DNA of 64,000 nt from Rhizobium tumorigenes (GTDB taxonomy: Bacteria > Pseudomonadota > Alphaproteobacteria > Rhizobiales > Rhizobiaceae), in contig NZ_CP117255.1 of assembly GCF_003240565.2 (NCBI RefSeq), positions 2,542,001 to 2,606,000 of the forward strand, in the 5' to 3' direction. Of the stretch, positions 7,995 to 16,146 are shown one piece after another; position 1 is the first letter of the stretch; the number at the start of each line of letters is the position of its first letter. The notes beneath the pieces are model-generated. The model saw only the letters and a program-made list of their open reading frames with translations, did not search any database and was not told the origin of the DNA. The position numbers were made by a program, and so were the translations under genes.

Positions 7995-9347
7995 CTAAAC
8001 GGCCTGCGCCAGAACGGTTTTGGAGAGCGCGCGTTGTAGGGCTTCGATACAAATCGGATCATGCGATTGCCCCGCGCCTTCCCAGAGGATCGACATCGCC
8101 TTTGCAACGGACATGGCAGGGCGATAGGGCCGATCTGCGGTCAGCGCATCGAACACGTCAGCCGTCGAGACGATCCGGACTTCCATCGGAATATCCTTTG
8201 CGTGCAAGCCACGAGGATAGCCCTTGCCGTCCAGTCTTTCATGATGCGCTCCACCAACGAGCGCAGCAGCTGAAAAGGCACCGATATTCGAGAGGATTTT
8301 CTCGGACAGTTCGGCGTGGCGCCTCATCTGCGTCCACTCATTGTCATCCAGCTTGCCAGGCTTGTCGAGTACGCTGTTGCTGACGCCGAGCTTGCCGATA
8401 TCGTGGAGCAAGGCGGCGCGTTTCAACAACCGGCGCCCGACGAGATCGAGGCCCATCTCTTCGGCAATCAAATCTGTAAACAACGCGACCCGGTCGCTAT
8501 GACCCGAGGTAAACGGGCTCTTGGCGTCGATTACCCTGGCAAAGCCAGCCGCGATATCGTCCAGATAGTCCTCGTCCGCCATGATCATCTGCTGGCCGGG
8601 CTCGGCAGCCAGAACGAACGCCTCGATGTCGTCGGCGTTCAGGGCCTCCCAGAACCCTTGTGTTTGCGCAACGCGAGAAAATGCGTCGGTCAGCGATGGA
8701 TCGAACCAGCGGCCTTTGCGCAGGCGAATTTCCTTCAACGCATTCTGTGGCCCACCGCTGCGCTGGAAGACATCGATCACCTGTGCCAGCAAGGCTATGC
8801 GAGAGAAAAGCGGGATGTCCTCGCCGGCCATGCCCTCCGGTTTGCCGCCACCGTTCCAGTGCTCATCGAGACCCATGATGCCTTGTGCTACACTCTCCGA
8901 GAAGCGCATTTGCCGAGCAATTTCGGCGCCGCGCTGGCAGCGCGTCTGGATGAGTTCGGTGGAAAAATCTCCGCCGTTCTGAAGGACATGGACGATGCTG
9001 CGAAAGCGCTCCGCAAGGCCCGCCTGCATGCCAGTGTGACCGATGACAAAACGCAGCATCTGGCCGAGACTGCTGTCGACCAGTTTGAAGTCGCGCTTGA
9101 AGCTCAGGTCATCGGCGAGATAAAGCTCGCATATCCTGGCCGCATTGCTGCTGCAGCCGAGATCTTTCAGGAGTAGCGTGTAGTAGAGGTCCTGCAGTTG
9201 GCTGTCGCTCAGACCGATTTCACGGCCTATCAGAGTGCCGATGTAGCAGCAGCGGATGCAATGCCCCGGAGGCTGTCCTTCCGTCATATCGAGCGCCTGG
9301 CTGAGAGCCTGTATAATTTCTGCCAAACGAATGTTGATGCCGGCCAT
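7995..9347 (-). CDS. HD-GYP domain protein with degenerate second HD domain
   Basis: A 450-residue soluble protein. The C-terminal half is an HD-GYP phosphodiesterase domain: HDIGK with His315-Asp316, and HHERLDGKGYP at 368-378. These are the residues that bind the metal centre and hydrolyse cyclic di-GMP. The N-terminal half resembles another HD domain but is degenerate, with KD replacing the HD pair (LLLKDLG) while DEHWNGGGKPEG keeps the later block. This two-HD architecture is seen in regulator-like HD-GYP proteins. The start ATG at 9347 has GAGGAGA upstream; the frame stays open further upstream but without family sequence. It gives the window a second c-di-GMP enzyme. Confidence 0.88.
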   Translation of the reverse strand: MAGINIRLAEIIQALSQALDMTEGQPPGHCIRCCYIGTLIGREIGLSDSQLQDLYYTLLLKDLGCSSNAARICELYLADDLSFKRDFKLVDSSLGQMLRFVIGHTGMQAGLAERFRSIVHVLQNGGDFSTELIQTRCQRGAEIARQMRFSESVAQGIMGLDEHWNGGGKPEGMAGEDIPLFSRIALLAQVIDVFQRSGGPQNALKEIRLRKGRWFDPSLTDAFSRVAQTQGFWEALNADDIEAFVLAAEPGQQMIMADEDYLDDIAAGFARVIDAKSPFTSGHSDRVALFTDLIAEEMGLDLVGRRLLKRAALLHDIGKLGVSNSVLDKPGKLDDNEWTQMRRHAELSEKILSNIGAFSAAALVGGAHHERLDGKGYPRGLHAKDIPMEVRIVSTADVFDALTADRPYRPAMSVAKAMSILWEGAGQSHDPICIEALQRALSKTVLAQAV

Positions 9348-9811
9348 CGGATCAGTCTCCTCGACGCCGCAGATTAGCAGAGGAAAATTGACAAAAATTG
9401 AACCCGCCGCCCGAACCGGGTATTGCGGCACTCTTCCGCTTACACAATGCGGTCGGATCATCGCCTCTGTCGGGGCGCGCCTTCGGATTGGCGACAGCAT
9501 CAACTATGCGGCATCCGGCCTCATCGACTGGAGACTTGCATCCGAATTTGCCGGCGGTGGTAACTATGGGCGGTGTCCGCGGCTTGAGGCTATCGGCACG
9601 GCTGAGCATTTACAACGGCCTGCTCAACCGTATGTTCGCTCTGCTGATCTTCGTCGTCGGCTGTACGTGCTGTATCGGAGCATGCTGGGGGTCACTAACC
9701 GATAGCATCGGCGGGCGCCGACCTGGTACCCGGTACGCTCGTCCTTACGTCCAACGACGCACCACCTGACAACACTTGCATCAGCCACCATTCCGCAGGA
9801 AACCCGTTTGC
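9348..9811. other. intergenic region without a convincing gene
   Basis: This 464-base spacer between the divergent HD-GYP and esterase genes holds short open frames on both strands but none with a ribosome-binding site or recognisable product. A plus-strand frame from ATG 9566 to TGA 9767-9769 would give a 67-residue peptide with one hydrophobic stretch ending in VVGC. It is considered too weak to call. Promoters of the two flanking genes must lie here. Confidence 0.4.
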
Positions 9812-10771
9812 ATGAGCGTTCCGACAACTTACCCCTTCGACTTCGACCCCACCTACGGCATGCAGATCGAAGACCTGCTGGCAATCAGGCCACCGCCATC
9901 GCCGCCCGGTTTCGACGCGTTCTGGAAAGCCCGCTATCGCCGCGCCATCGCTGCCGATCCGAAACCAATATTGCGGCGGAGCAAGGCGGCGCACCCGGAC
10001 TGGCATGTCCTCGATATCACCTACACATCGACAGGGGGCTTTCCGATAGGCGGCTGGCTGCTGTTGCCTCGGACCGGACCGGTTCGCCGTGGCCTTGTCG
10101 TCGGCCATGGCTATGGCGGGCGCGACCAGCCGGACTACGACCTGCCGGTCGAGGAGACAGCCCTGTTGTTTCCCTGCTTTCGCGGCCTTTCGCGGAGTTC
10201 ACGGCCTCCCATTCCGGCCGATGCTGCGGGCCATGTGCTCTACGATATCGACAGCGCCGATCACTACATCATCGGCGGCTGCGTCGATGATCTGTGGCTG
10301 GGGGTCTCGACCCTGCTGGCCCTCTACCCCTGGCTTTCGGGCCATATCGGCTATAGCGGCATCAGCTTTGGCGGCGGCATCGGCGCGCTCGCGATCCCTT
10401 TCGACACGCGCATCGCCCGTGGCCATCTGGTGGTGCCGACATTCGGCGACAGGCGGGCATGGCTGACATTTCCGACCGTCGGTAGCGCCCATTCGGTGCA
10501 AGCTTACGCAACCAGCCATCCGCAGGTACTGGAAACGCTGACCGTCCTCGATGCAGCTGTGGCAGCCTCGAGGATCACCGTGCCGATGCTGACAGCCGTC
10601 GCGCTTTTTGACCCGGCGGTGGCTCCGCCCTGCCAGTTTGCCATCGCCAATGCGCTGCCAAAATATAATGAAACTTTCATCCTCGATGCTGGCCATTTCG
10701 ACTATGATGGCAGCGAGGCTCAGGAAGCCGTGCTGCGCGAGAAGGTTAGACAGTTTTTCAAGGACCTATGA
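9812..10771 (+). CDS. AXE1-type acetyl xylan esterase / cephalosporin deacetylase family
   Basis: A 319-residue alpha/beta hydrolase of the AXE1 family, which removes acetyl groups from acetylated sugars, xylo-oligosaccharides or similar esters. The N-terminal FWKARY region is family-like. The nucleophile elbow GISFGGG places Ser185, with Asp267 in LFDPAVAPP and His295 in AGHFDY completing the triad. No signal peptide is present, so the enzyme is cytoplasmic. The ATG at 9812 has AGGA about 10 bases upstream; an earlier TTG at 9776 is less likely. The stop overlaps the next esterase start (ATGA), so the two are coupled and probably act on related substrates. Confidence 0.85.
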   Translation: MSVPTTYPFDFDPTYGMQIEDLLAIRPPPSPPGFDAFWKARYRRAIAADPKPILRRSKAAHPDWHVLDITYTSTGGFPIGGWLLLPRTGPVRRGLVVGHGYGGRDQPDYDLPVEETALLFPCFRGLSRSSRPPIPADAAGHVLYDIDSADHYIIGGCVDDLWLGVSTLLALYPWLSGHIGYSGISFGGGIGALAIPFDTRIARGHLVVPTFGDRRAWLTFPTVGSAHSVQAYATSHPQVLETLTVLDAAVAASRITVPMLTAVALFDPAVAPPCQFAIANALPKYNETFILDAGHFDYDGSEAQEAVLREKVRQFFKDL

Positions 10772-11496
10772 ACCGCGAATATTTGCGCTGGTACAGCCCG
10801 CGCCTGCATCGAGACATGGAGTTGCTGGTGTTCGGGCACGCCGGCGCCAAAGTCCTGATGTTTCCCACGCGCGACGGACGGTTCTGGGAATACGAGGCTC
10901 TTGGAATCGTTGCCAGTCTCGCGGACAAGCTGGAGGCCGGCCAGTTGCAGCTGTTCTGCATCGAGGGGCTCGCGAGCGAAAGCTTCTACAACGCCCACCG
11001 ACGGCCTGCCGAGCGCATCGGCCGCCACGCCGCCTTCGAAGACTATATCCTGCATGAAGTGCTGCCGCTGATGGCCGCAAAAAATCAGGATGGCTGCACC
11101 ATCGTCCACGGCTGCAGCCTCGGCGCCTTCCAGGCAGCCAACCTGGTCTTCCGCCACCCGCATCTGTTCCGCAAGCTCGTCGCCTTCTCCGGCCGCTACG
11201 ATCTCACCATGAAAGTCGATTCTTTCGGCGATCTGCTGGACGGCTATTATGACGATCGGGTCTACTTCAACACGCCGCTGCACTTTCTTCCCGGGATGAC
11301 CAACGACTGGCGGCTGGACAAGCTGCGTCAGGTCGAGATCGTGCTGACGATCGGCAAGGATGATCCGTTCCTCGACAACAACCGTCTGCTCAGCCACGTT
11401 CTGGCAGACAAGCAGGTCGGCCACCAGCTTCACCTCTGGGATGGCCGCGCCCACCGGGGAAGCGCCTGGCGAAAGATGGCGGCGCTTTATATCTGA
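10768..11496 (+). CDS. putative esterase, alpha/beta hydrolase
   Basis: A 242-residue enzyme of the esterase D-like putative esterase family. It has the nucleophile motif GCSLGA (Ser117), an acidic GKDDPFLDNN segment that should hold the catalytic Asp, and a C-terminal His in DGRAHRGSAW. The start codon ATG at 10768 overlaps the previous stop in an ATGA arrangement, a strong sign of translational coupling with the AXE1-like enzyme. The natural substrate is unknown; a pairing of two esterases suggests stepwise deacylation of one compound. It converges with the Gfo/Idh/MocA gene across 36 bases. Confidence 0.8.
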   Translation: MNREYLRWYSPRLHRDMELLVFGHAGAKVLMFPTRDGRFWEYEALGIVASLADKLEAGQLQLFCIEGLASESFYNAHRRPAERIGRHAAFEDYILHEVLPLMAAKNQDGCTIVHGCSLGAFQAANLVFRHPHLFRKLVAFSGRYDLTMKVDSFGDLLDGYYDDRVYFNTPLHFLPGMTNDWRLDKLRQVEIVLTIGKDDPFLDNNRLLSHVLADKQVGHQLHLWDGRAHRGSAWRKMAALYI

Positions 11497-11532
11497 AAGA
11501 CGGTCGCCACCCTCTTCAACCTCTGGCTAGCC

Positions 11533-12720
11533 TCAGAGCTTGACCCAGGCACCGTTTCGCTTCGACGAGGCAACGCAAGCATCGACGAAGGCAACACCCT
11601 TCACGCCGTCGTCAACCGTCGGATAGACGACATTTTCATCGACAGCCTTGCCAGCCTTCGCGGCATTGATGGCGTGAGCAGCCTCGGTGTAGATCGTCGC
11701 GAAGGCTTCGAGATAGCCCTCGGGATGGCCAGCCGGAATGCGCGAGACGCGCGCAGCAGCCGGACCGGAGCCAGCACCGTTGCGGGTGATCAGCCGCTTT
11801 TCGCTGCCGAACGGCGTAAACCAGAGATAGTTTGGGTCCGCCTGTACCCATTCAAGCCCGCCCTTGGTGCCGTAGACCCGGATCTTCAGCCCGTTCTCAT
11901 GGCCCGGCGCCACCTGGCTGCACCACAGCATGCCCTTGGCCGGCTTTTCCGCCCCCTTGGCCTTGAAGCGCAGCATCACATGGGCATTGTCGTCGAGCGG
12001 ACGACCGTCGACGAAGCTATCGAGATCGGCTGCCAGGCTGTCGAGCTCCAGCCCCGAGACGAAGCAGGCGAGATTGTAGGCGTGTGTGCCGATATCGCCG
12101 GTCGAGCCACCGGCCCCTGACTGTGCCGGGTCGGTGCGCCAAACGGCCTGCTTTGCGCCGGTTTGCTCGACCGCCTCGGTCAGCCAGTCCTGCGGATATT
12201 CGGCCTGTACGACGCGGATATCGCCAAGTTCGCCATTCGCGACCATTTCCCTTGCCTGCCGGACCATCGGATAGCCGGTGTAGTTGTGGGTCAGCACGAA
12301 CAGCGCACCGCTCTCGTCGGCGATCTTCTTCAGCTTCTTTGCGTCGGCAAGATTGGAGGTCAGCGGCTTGTCGCAGATGACGTGAATGCCGCGCCGCAGG
12401 AATTCCTTGGCGGCGTCGTAATGGACATGGTTGGGTGTCACGATCGACACCGCCTCGATGCCGTTCTTCAGCTTTGCCTCGCGGATCGCCATCTCGCGGT
12501 AGCTGCCATAAGTCCGGGATGGCTCAAGACCGAGATCGAGCCCGGAGGCCATCGCCTTTTCCGGCGTCGACGACAGGGCGCCGGCCAACAGTTCGAACTG
12601 GTCGTCGATGCGGGCAGCGATCCGGTGAACCGCGCCGATGAACGCCCCCGCCCCGCCGCCGACCATGCCGAGCCGGATGCGCGGTGCACGGGCCTGTTGC
12701 TTTGAACCTTCGATTGCCAT
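11533..12720 (-). CDS. Gfo/Idh/MocA family NAD(P)-dependent oxidoreductase
   Basis: A 395-residue sugar or inositol-type dehydrogenase. The Rossmann glycine motif GMVGGGAGAFIG opens the NAD-binding domain. VTPNHVHYDAAKE and VICDKPLTSN correspond to the family EKP motif, here with Asp instead of Glu. GDIGTHAYNL carries the catalytic-region His of the second domain. The substrate cannot be deduced, but its neighbour upstream on the same strand is a TIM-barrel sugar isomerase/epimerase, a common pairing in inositol and keto-sugar catabolism. The start ATG at 12720 has AGGAG 7 bases upstream. A palindromic repeat separates the two genes. Confidence 0.88.
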   Translation of the reverse strand: MAIEGSKQQARAPRIRLGMVGGGAGAFIGAVHRIAARIDDQFELLAGALSSTPEKAMASGLDLGLEPSRTYGSYREMAIREAKLKNGIEAVSIVTPNHVHYDAAKEFLRRGIHVICDKPLTSNLADAKKLKKIADESGALFVLTHNYTGYPMVRQAREMVANGELGDIRVVQAEYPQDWLTEAVEQTGAKQAVWRTDPAQSGAGGSTGDIGTHAYNLACFVSGLELDSLAADLDSFVDGRPLDDNAHVMLRFKAKGAEKPAKGMLWCSQVAPGHENGLKIRVYGTKGGLEWVQADPNYLWFTPFGSEKRLITRNGAGSGPAAARVSRIPAGHPEGYLEAFATIYTEAAHAINAAKAGKAVDENVVYPTVDDGVKGVAFVDACVASSKRNGAWVKL

Positions 12721-12748
12721 GGGTTTCTCCTGGAAAATATCTGTTTTC

Positions 12749-12866
12749 TCTTCTCCCCAGCGGGGAGAATATGTCCGAAGGACAGATGAGGGGGTGGGCG
12801 ACGCGAACGCCTCGTGCGCCCTCATCCGGCCCTACGGGCCACCTTCTCCCCGCTGGGGAGAAGGGG
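12749..12866. repeat. RIME-like palindromic intergenic element
   Basis: Two inverted arms, about 12751-12791 and 12819-12862, each carry a smaller hairpin (TTCTCCCCAGCGGGGAGAA and its partner TTCTCCCCGCTGGGGAGAA) plus an outer GATGAGGG/CCCTCATC stem. This is the layout of rhizobial intergenic mosaic elements. It sits between two genes of one transcription unit and could stabilise or attenuate the mRNA. Confidence 0.8.
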
Positions 12867-12873
12867 AAATGGA

Positions 12874-13926
12874 CTAAAGCCCCAGCATCCGCCGGTTTGC
12901 CGCATCGTCGGTGCCGCCGGCGGCAAAATCGTCGAAGGCGTGCTCGGTGACACGGATAATGTGCGCCTTGACGAACTCGGCGCCTTCCCGCGCGCCGTCT
13001 TCGGGATGCTTCAGCGCGCATTCCCATTCGACGACAGCCCAGCCGTCGAAATCGTTGGCGGTCATCTTGGAAAACACCGCGCCGAAATCCACCTGCCCGT
13101 CGCCCGGCGAGCGGAAGCGGCCGGCGCGATTGACCCAGCTCTGGTAGCCGCCATAGACGCCTTGGCGGCCGGTCGGGTTAAACTCGGCATCCTTGACGTG
13201 GAACATCTTGATACGGTCTTTGTAGATGTCGATGTTGTCGAGATAATCCAGGCACTGCAGGATATAGTGCGAGGGATCGTAGAGCATATTGGCGCGGGGA
13301 TGGTTGTTCACCCGCTCCAGGAACATCTCGAAGGTGACGCCGTCATGCAGGTCTTCGCCCGGATGGATCTCGTAGCAAACGTCAACGCCGTTTTCCTCGG
13401 CATGGTCGAGGATCGGCGTCCAGCGCTTGGCAAGCTCCTCGAATGCCGTCTCGACGAGACCCGCCGGTCGCTGCGGCCATGGATACATATAGGGCCAGGC
13501 CAAAGCCCCGGAAAAGGTCGCATGCGCCGAGATGCCGAGGTGCTTCGACGCCGTCAGCGCCATTTTCACCTGCTCGACCGCCCACTCCTGCCGTGCTTTC
13601 GGATTGCCACGCACCTCCGGCGCCGCGAATCCGTCGAAAGCCTCGTCATAGGCAGGATGCACCGCCACCAGCTGGCCCTGCAGATGGGTCGAGAGCTCCG
13701 TTACCTCGACACCATTCTGGCGCGCCAAGCCGGCAAATTCGTCGCAATAATCCTTCGAGCTGGCAGCCTTCTTGAGGTCGATCAGCTGTCCGGCCCAGGT
13801 CGGCACCTGCACACCGACATAGCCTACATCGGCCGCCCATTTGGTGATCGAGTCCCACGAATTGAAAGGTGCGGCATCGCCTGCGAACTGGCCGAGAAAG
13901 AGGCCGGGCCCCTTGATGGTCTTCAT
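12874..13926 (-). CDS. sugar phosphate isomerase/epimerase (xylose isomerase-like TIM barrel)
   Basis: A 350-residue TIM-barrel protein of the AP endonuclease 2/IolE superfamily. Recognisable blocks are ELSTHLQGQL, CYEIHPGEDLHDG, LYDPSHYILQ, FHVKDAEF and VEWECALKH, which supply the His, Glu and Asp residues that bind a divalent metal in these isomerases and epimerases. It is the first gene of a unit with the Gfo/Idh/MocA oxidoreductase. The start ATG at 13926 follows AGGGAGG. A LacI-type operator lies 26-39 bases upstream. It probably isomerises a keto-sugar or inositol derivative; the substrate is unknown. Confidence 0.85.
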   Translation of the reverse strand: MKTIKGPGLFLGQFAGDAAPFNSWDSITKWAADVGYVGVQVPTWAGQLIDLKKAASSKDYCDEFAGLARQNGVEVTELSTHLQGQLVAVHPAYDEAFDGFAAPEVRGNPKARQEWAVEQVKMALTASKHLGISAHATFSGALAWPYMYPWPQRPAGLVETAFEELAKRWTPILDHAEENGVDVCYEIHPGEDLHDGVTFEMFLERVNNHPRANMLYDPSHYILQCLDYLDNIDIYKDRIKMFHVKDAEFNPTGRQGVYGGYQSWVNRAGRFRSPGDGQVDFGAVFSKMTANDFDGWAVVEWECALKHPEDGAREGAEFVKAHIIRVTEHAFDDFAAGGTDDAANRRMLGL

Positions 13927-13951
13927 GTCAGATTCCTCCCTGAACAGATAC

Positions 13952-13965
13952 CGTAAACGTTTCCA
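13952..13965. promoter_or_regulatory. LacI/GalR-family operator candidate
   Basis: CGTAAACGTTTCCA matches the general LacI-family operator TGNAANCGNTTNCA at all but the first base. It lies 26-39 bases before the start of the sugar isomerase gene, where a repressor would block transcription. Which LacI-type protein binds is unknown; the only one in the window is the xylose-operon regulator. Confidence 0.55.
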
Positions 13966-14085
13966 ATGCGGTCCTGCTGCGCCCTGGGCACGCAGAGGGC
14001 TCCTCAACCCACCGCAGAGACTCCAGCCTTATGGCCAGAAGTCAACGTGCATCGAACTAATCACGGGCGTCCGACATACGCAAGA

Positions 14086-14095
14086 GGTACGTACC
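14086..14095. promoter_or_regulatory. GGTACGTACC palindrome, putative shared operator
   Basis: A perfect 10-base palindrome within GAGGTACGTACCGC. Closely similar sequences occur before the ribose-type ABC operon (around 19854) and before the lacI-xylB-xylA operon (around 24560). It lies about 160 bases upstream of the isomerase gene and about 200 bases upstream of the orphan gene. Confidence 0.4.
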
Positions 14096-14298
14096 GCATT
14101 TATGGATGCACGACTGAGGGTACGACAGAATTTTGACTGTGCCACCTATGACTTCGGTCACTCCAGGGCCTCTGGCTGACCACTCAACAACAGGATGCAA
14201 TCACGAACTCGTAAAAGATGTATTAAATAAAATTAAAGCCTATAGATGCAATTAGAAAAACGTGTTTATATGCCTTGTCGCAACCTGAGGTAATAATC

Positions 14299-14649
14299 AT
14301 GCAACTCAACACAACATCCGTTAACTTAATGTCTGCTGCAAAGTCCCCGGAGGATGCCGCAAAACTGTTTCTTGGCGCGGTTAGTCAAGGCCTCGCCATC
14401 GTCGTCGCCGACGCACTTTCCAAAGCCGTATCGACTACGGTAGCGAGTGCTGCAACAAGCACATCCATTGTCGGCTGGGAAAGCCTGATTGGCGGGCTTG
14501 CAATGGAACTGGCTTGGGCTACTCCGGCTCTCGTCGATGCGAAACCAATGGTCAGAGTTATAGGCTATGCACCATGCTTACCTGCGGGAACCGTGTCGTC
14601 GCTCGGTATTAGCGTCGGCATTGGGGTTAGCATCTCAGCAACATTCTAA
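14299..14649 (+). CDS. orphan small protein, weakly RebB-like
   Basis: A 116-residue Ala/Ser/Val/Gly-rich protein with few charged or aromatic residues and no recognised domain. ATG at 14299 is preceded by GAGG about 8 bases upstream, so translation is likely. Residues 17-40 (beginning SPEDAAKLF) align without gaps, but with few identities, to the RebB killing-trait pattern P-A-Q-L-A as I remember it. R-body subunits are of similar length. The C-terminus (GISVGIGVSISATF) is glycine- and serine-rich and looks beta-forming. No modification, immunity or export gene adjoins it, so a bacteriocin role is only speculation. A hairpin follows the stop. Confidence 0.55.
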   Translation: MQLNTTSVNLMSAAKSPEDAAKLFLGAVSQGLAIVVADALSKAVSTTVASAATSTSIVGWESLIGGLAMELAWATPALVDAKPMVRVIGYAPCLPAGTVSSLGISVGIGVSISATF

Positions 14650-15102
14650 ACATAGTGGTAGTGACGATGCCTGTCGCCACTACCAACCCCCGTAGTCTGC
14701 CATTCGGTCGTTGCAGCACCTACACCCACTTGAACCTGATCAGCTACGCGAAGGTGGGAACCAAGTTATCTTGGCGTTACCCTTAGTCGTCAGCGTCGCA
14801 TCTTCCGCAGTGGGTCGCCGTTATTCACCGGACCTATAGAGCATCCTCGGCACCTACAGGCCATCAACGCGATTTTTCCACCAAACCGCGGGGAACCTGC
14901 CCCCCCCAATTGGGATCGTGTGCATATTTGCCGCGCCTCACATCCTGACGCTATATAGACCTCCGGAGTTGGCTTTGGGTCGATCTGGGTGGATCGCGGC
15001 GATGGCTGCACGCGACTGGCCGAGGCAATTCCACGATACTTGACAAGTCTCCTGTCCTCCTTAGGGCTACAGGCTGGATTTTGCTTTCAGGAGATCACAG
15101 AG
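14650..15102. other. intergenic region, otherwise featureless
   Basis: Apart from the hairpin at 14656-14685, this 453-base stretch shows no convincing coding frame, repeat or RNA gene. The promoter of the class II aldolase should be in its last part, but no clear hexamer pair was found. Confidence 0.4.
14656..14685 (+). terminator. stem-loop after the orphan gene
   Basis: TGGTAGTG (14656-14663) pairs with CACTACCA (14678-14685); the stem continues after one mismatch with CG/CG and an 8-base loop. It starts 7 bases after the stop codon. There is no T tract, so it may terminate weakly or protect the mRNA end. Confidence 0.5.
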
Positions 15103-15894
15103 ATGGCACACGAACTCAATGTTCCTCCCGGCACCCCGGCTATCCTGCGGAACGCGTCGCTGGAAACGCCGGAAATCTGGGAGGCACGCGTCGATCTCGC
15201 GGCTTGCCTTCGGAGCGCCGCGCGGCTGGGCCTTGAGGAAGGCATCTGCAACCATTTCTCGGCGCTGGTGCCCGGTCACTCGGACCTGTTCCTCGTCAAC
15301 CGGCTGGGCTGGGCCTTCCAGGAGGCAACCGCCTCGTCGCTGCTGATCTGCGACTTCGACGGCCACGTGGTCGCCGGTGACGGTGTGCCGGAGGCGACGG
15401 CGTTCTTCATTCACGCCCGCCTGCACAAGATGCTGCCGCGCGTTGGCGCTGCCTTCCACACCCATATGCCGAATGCCACCGCGCTCAGCATGGTCGAAGG
15501 CGAACCGCTGGTCTGGGCTGGCCAGACCTCGCTGAAATTCTATGGCCGCACCGGCATCGACGAGCACTACAACGGCCTGGCGCTTGATGAGCGTGAGGGC
15601 GACCGCATTGCCGCGACCCTTGGCGATAACGACATATTATTCATGAAGAACCACGGCGTCATGGTCTGCGCGCCGAACATCGCCGAAGCCTGGGACGATC
15701 TCTATTATCTGGAGCGCGCCGCCGAGGTGCAGTTGAAGGCCATGAGCACCGGCCGCCGTCTGCTTGCCGTCCCCGCCGAAGTCGCCTCTGCCGCCGCCCG
15801 CCAGATGCGCGAGGGCGACCCGGAAAGCGCCCGGATGCATCTGGAAAGCCTGCGGCGCGTGCTGGACAGGCAAGAGCCGGAATATCGGAATTAA
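15103..15894 (+). CDS. class II aldolase/adducin family protein
   Basis: A 263-residue zinc-dependent class II aldolase-like protein, a family that cleaves or epimerises sugar phosphates such as fuculose or ribulose phosphate. Metal-binding histidines are visible in HTHMPNA and KNHGVMVCAPN, with ICNHFS as the N-terminal active-site block. In rhizobia many members of this subgroup are annotated only as aldolase or decarboxylase, and the substrate here is not known. The ATG at 15103 follows CAGGAG. The gene faces a sugar ABC operon across a palindromic repeat and may act on its substrate, although transcription is convergent. Confidence 0.82.
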   Translation: MAHELNVPPGTPAILRNASLETPEIWEARVDLAACLRSAARLGLEEGICNHFSALVPGHSDLFLVNRLGWAFQEATASSLLICDFDGHVVAGDGVPEATAFFIHARLHKMLPRVGAAFHTHMPNATALSMVEGEPLVWAGQTSLKFYGRTGIDEHYNGLALDEREGDRIAATLGDNDILFMKNHGVMVCAPNIAEAWDDLYYLERAAEVQLKAMSTGRRLLAVPAEVASAAARQMREGDPESARMHLESLRRVLDRQEPEYRN

Positions 15895-15929
15895 TAACCG
15901 CGCTGCTGAGATGAGATTTCTTCTGTGGT

Positions 15930-16116
15930 GCGGTCCCCTCATCCGGCCCTTCGGGGGACCTTCTTCCCGATGGGAGGAGGGGAGACCTGCGCAGGTCGCG
16001 TAAATTGCCGTCAGCCACCGGCTGATTAAATAGCAACCCGGTTCCGCGAGAGAAATTGCCCTTCCCCTTCTCCCCGAGGGGAAGAAGGGGCCCGAAGGGC
16101 GGATGAGGGGGTCTCC
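15930..16116. repeat. RIME-like palindromic element, long form
   Basis: Two arms, about 15934-15982 and 16060-16116, are inverted copies of the same hairpin-rich motif (CCCTCATCCGGCCCTTCGG on one side and the complementary CCGAAGGGCGGATGAGGG on the other), separated by about 75 bases. It lies between two convergent genes, and its hairpins could end transcription from both sides. Confidence 0.8.
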
Positions 16117-16146
16117 CCCCTCACCACTCACTTGTGGACAATGACC

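Larger units (their letters stand above)
13927..14298. other. regulatory spacer between divergent genes
   Basis: This 372-base region holds the LacI-type operator at 13952-13965, a perfect GGTACGTACC palindrome at 14086-14095, and an AT-rich stretch at about 14215-14275 just before the orphan small gene. The AT richness is unlike the rest of the window and suggests either a strong promoter or recently acquired DNA. No additional coding frame is supported. Confidence 0.5.

Noticed and set aside
9566..9769. Small plus-strand frame with a hydrophobic stretch ending in VVGC
   Set aside because: No ribosome-binding site and no family resemblance; the lipobox-like end may be chance.
14790..15011. 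Minus-strand frame of 73 codons before the class II aldolase
   Set aside because: Composition is not protein-like and there is no start signal.
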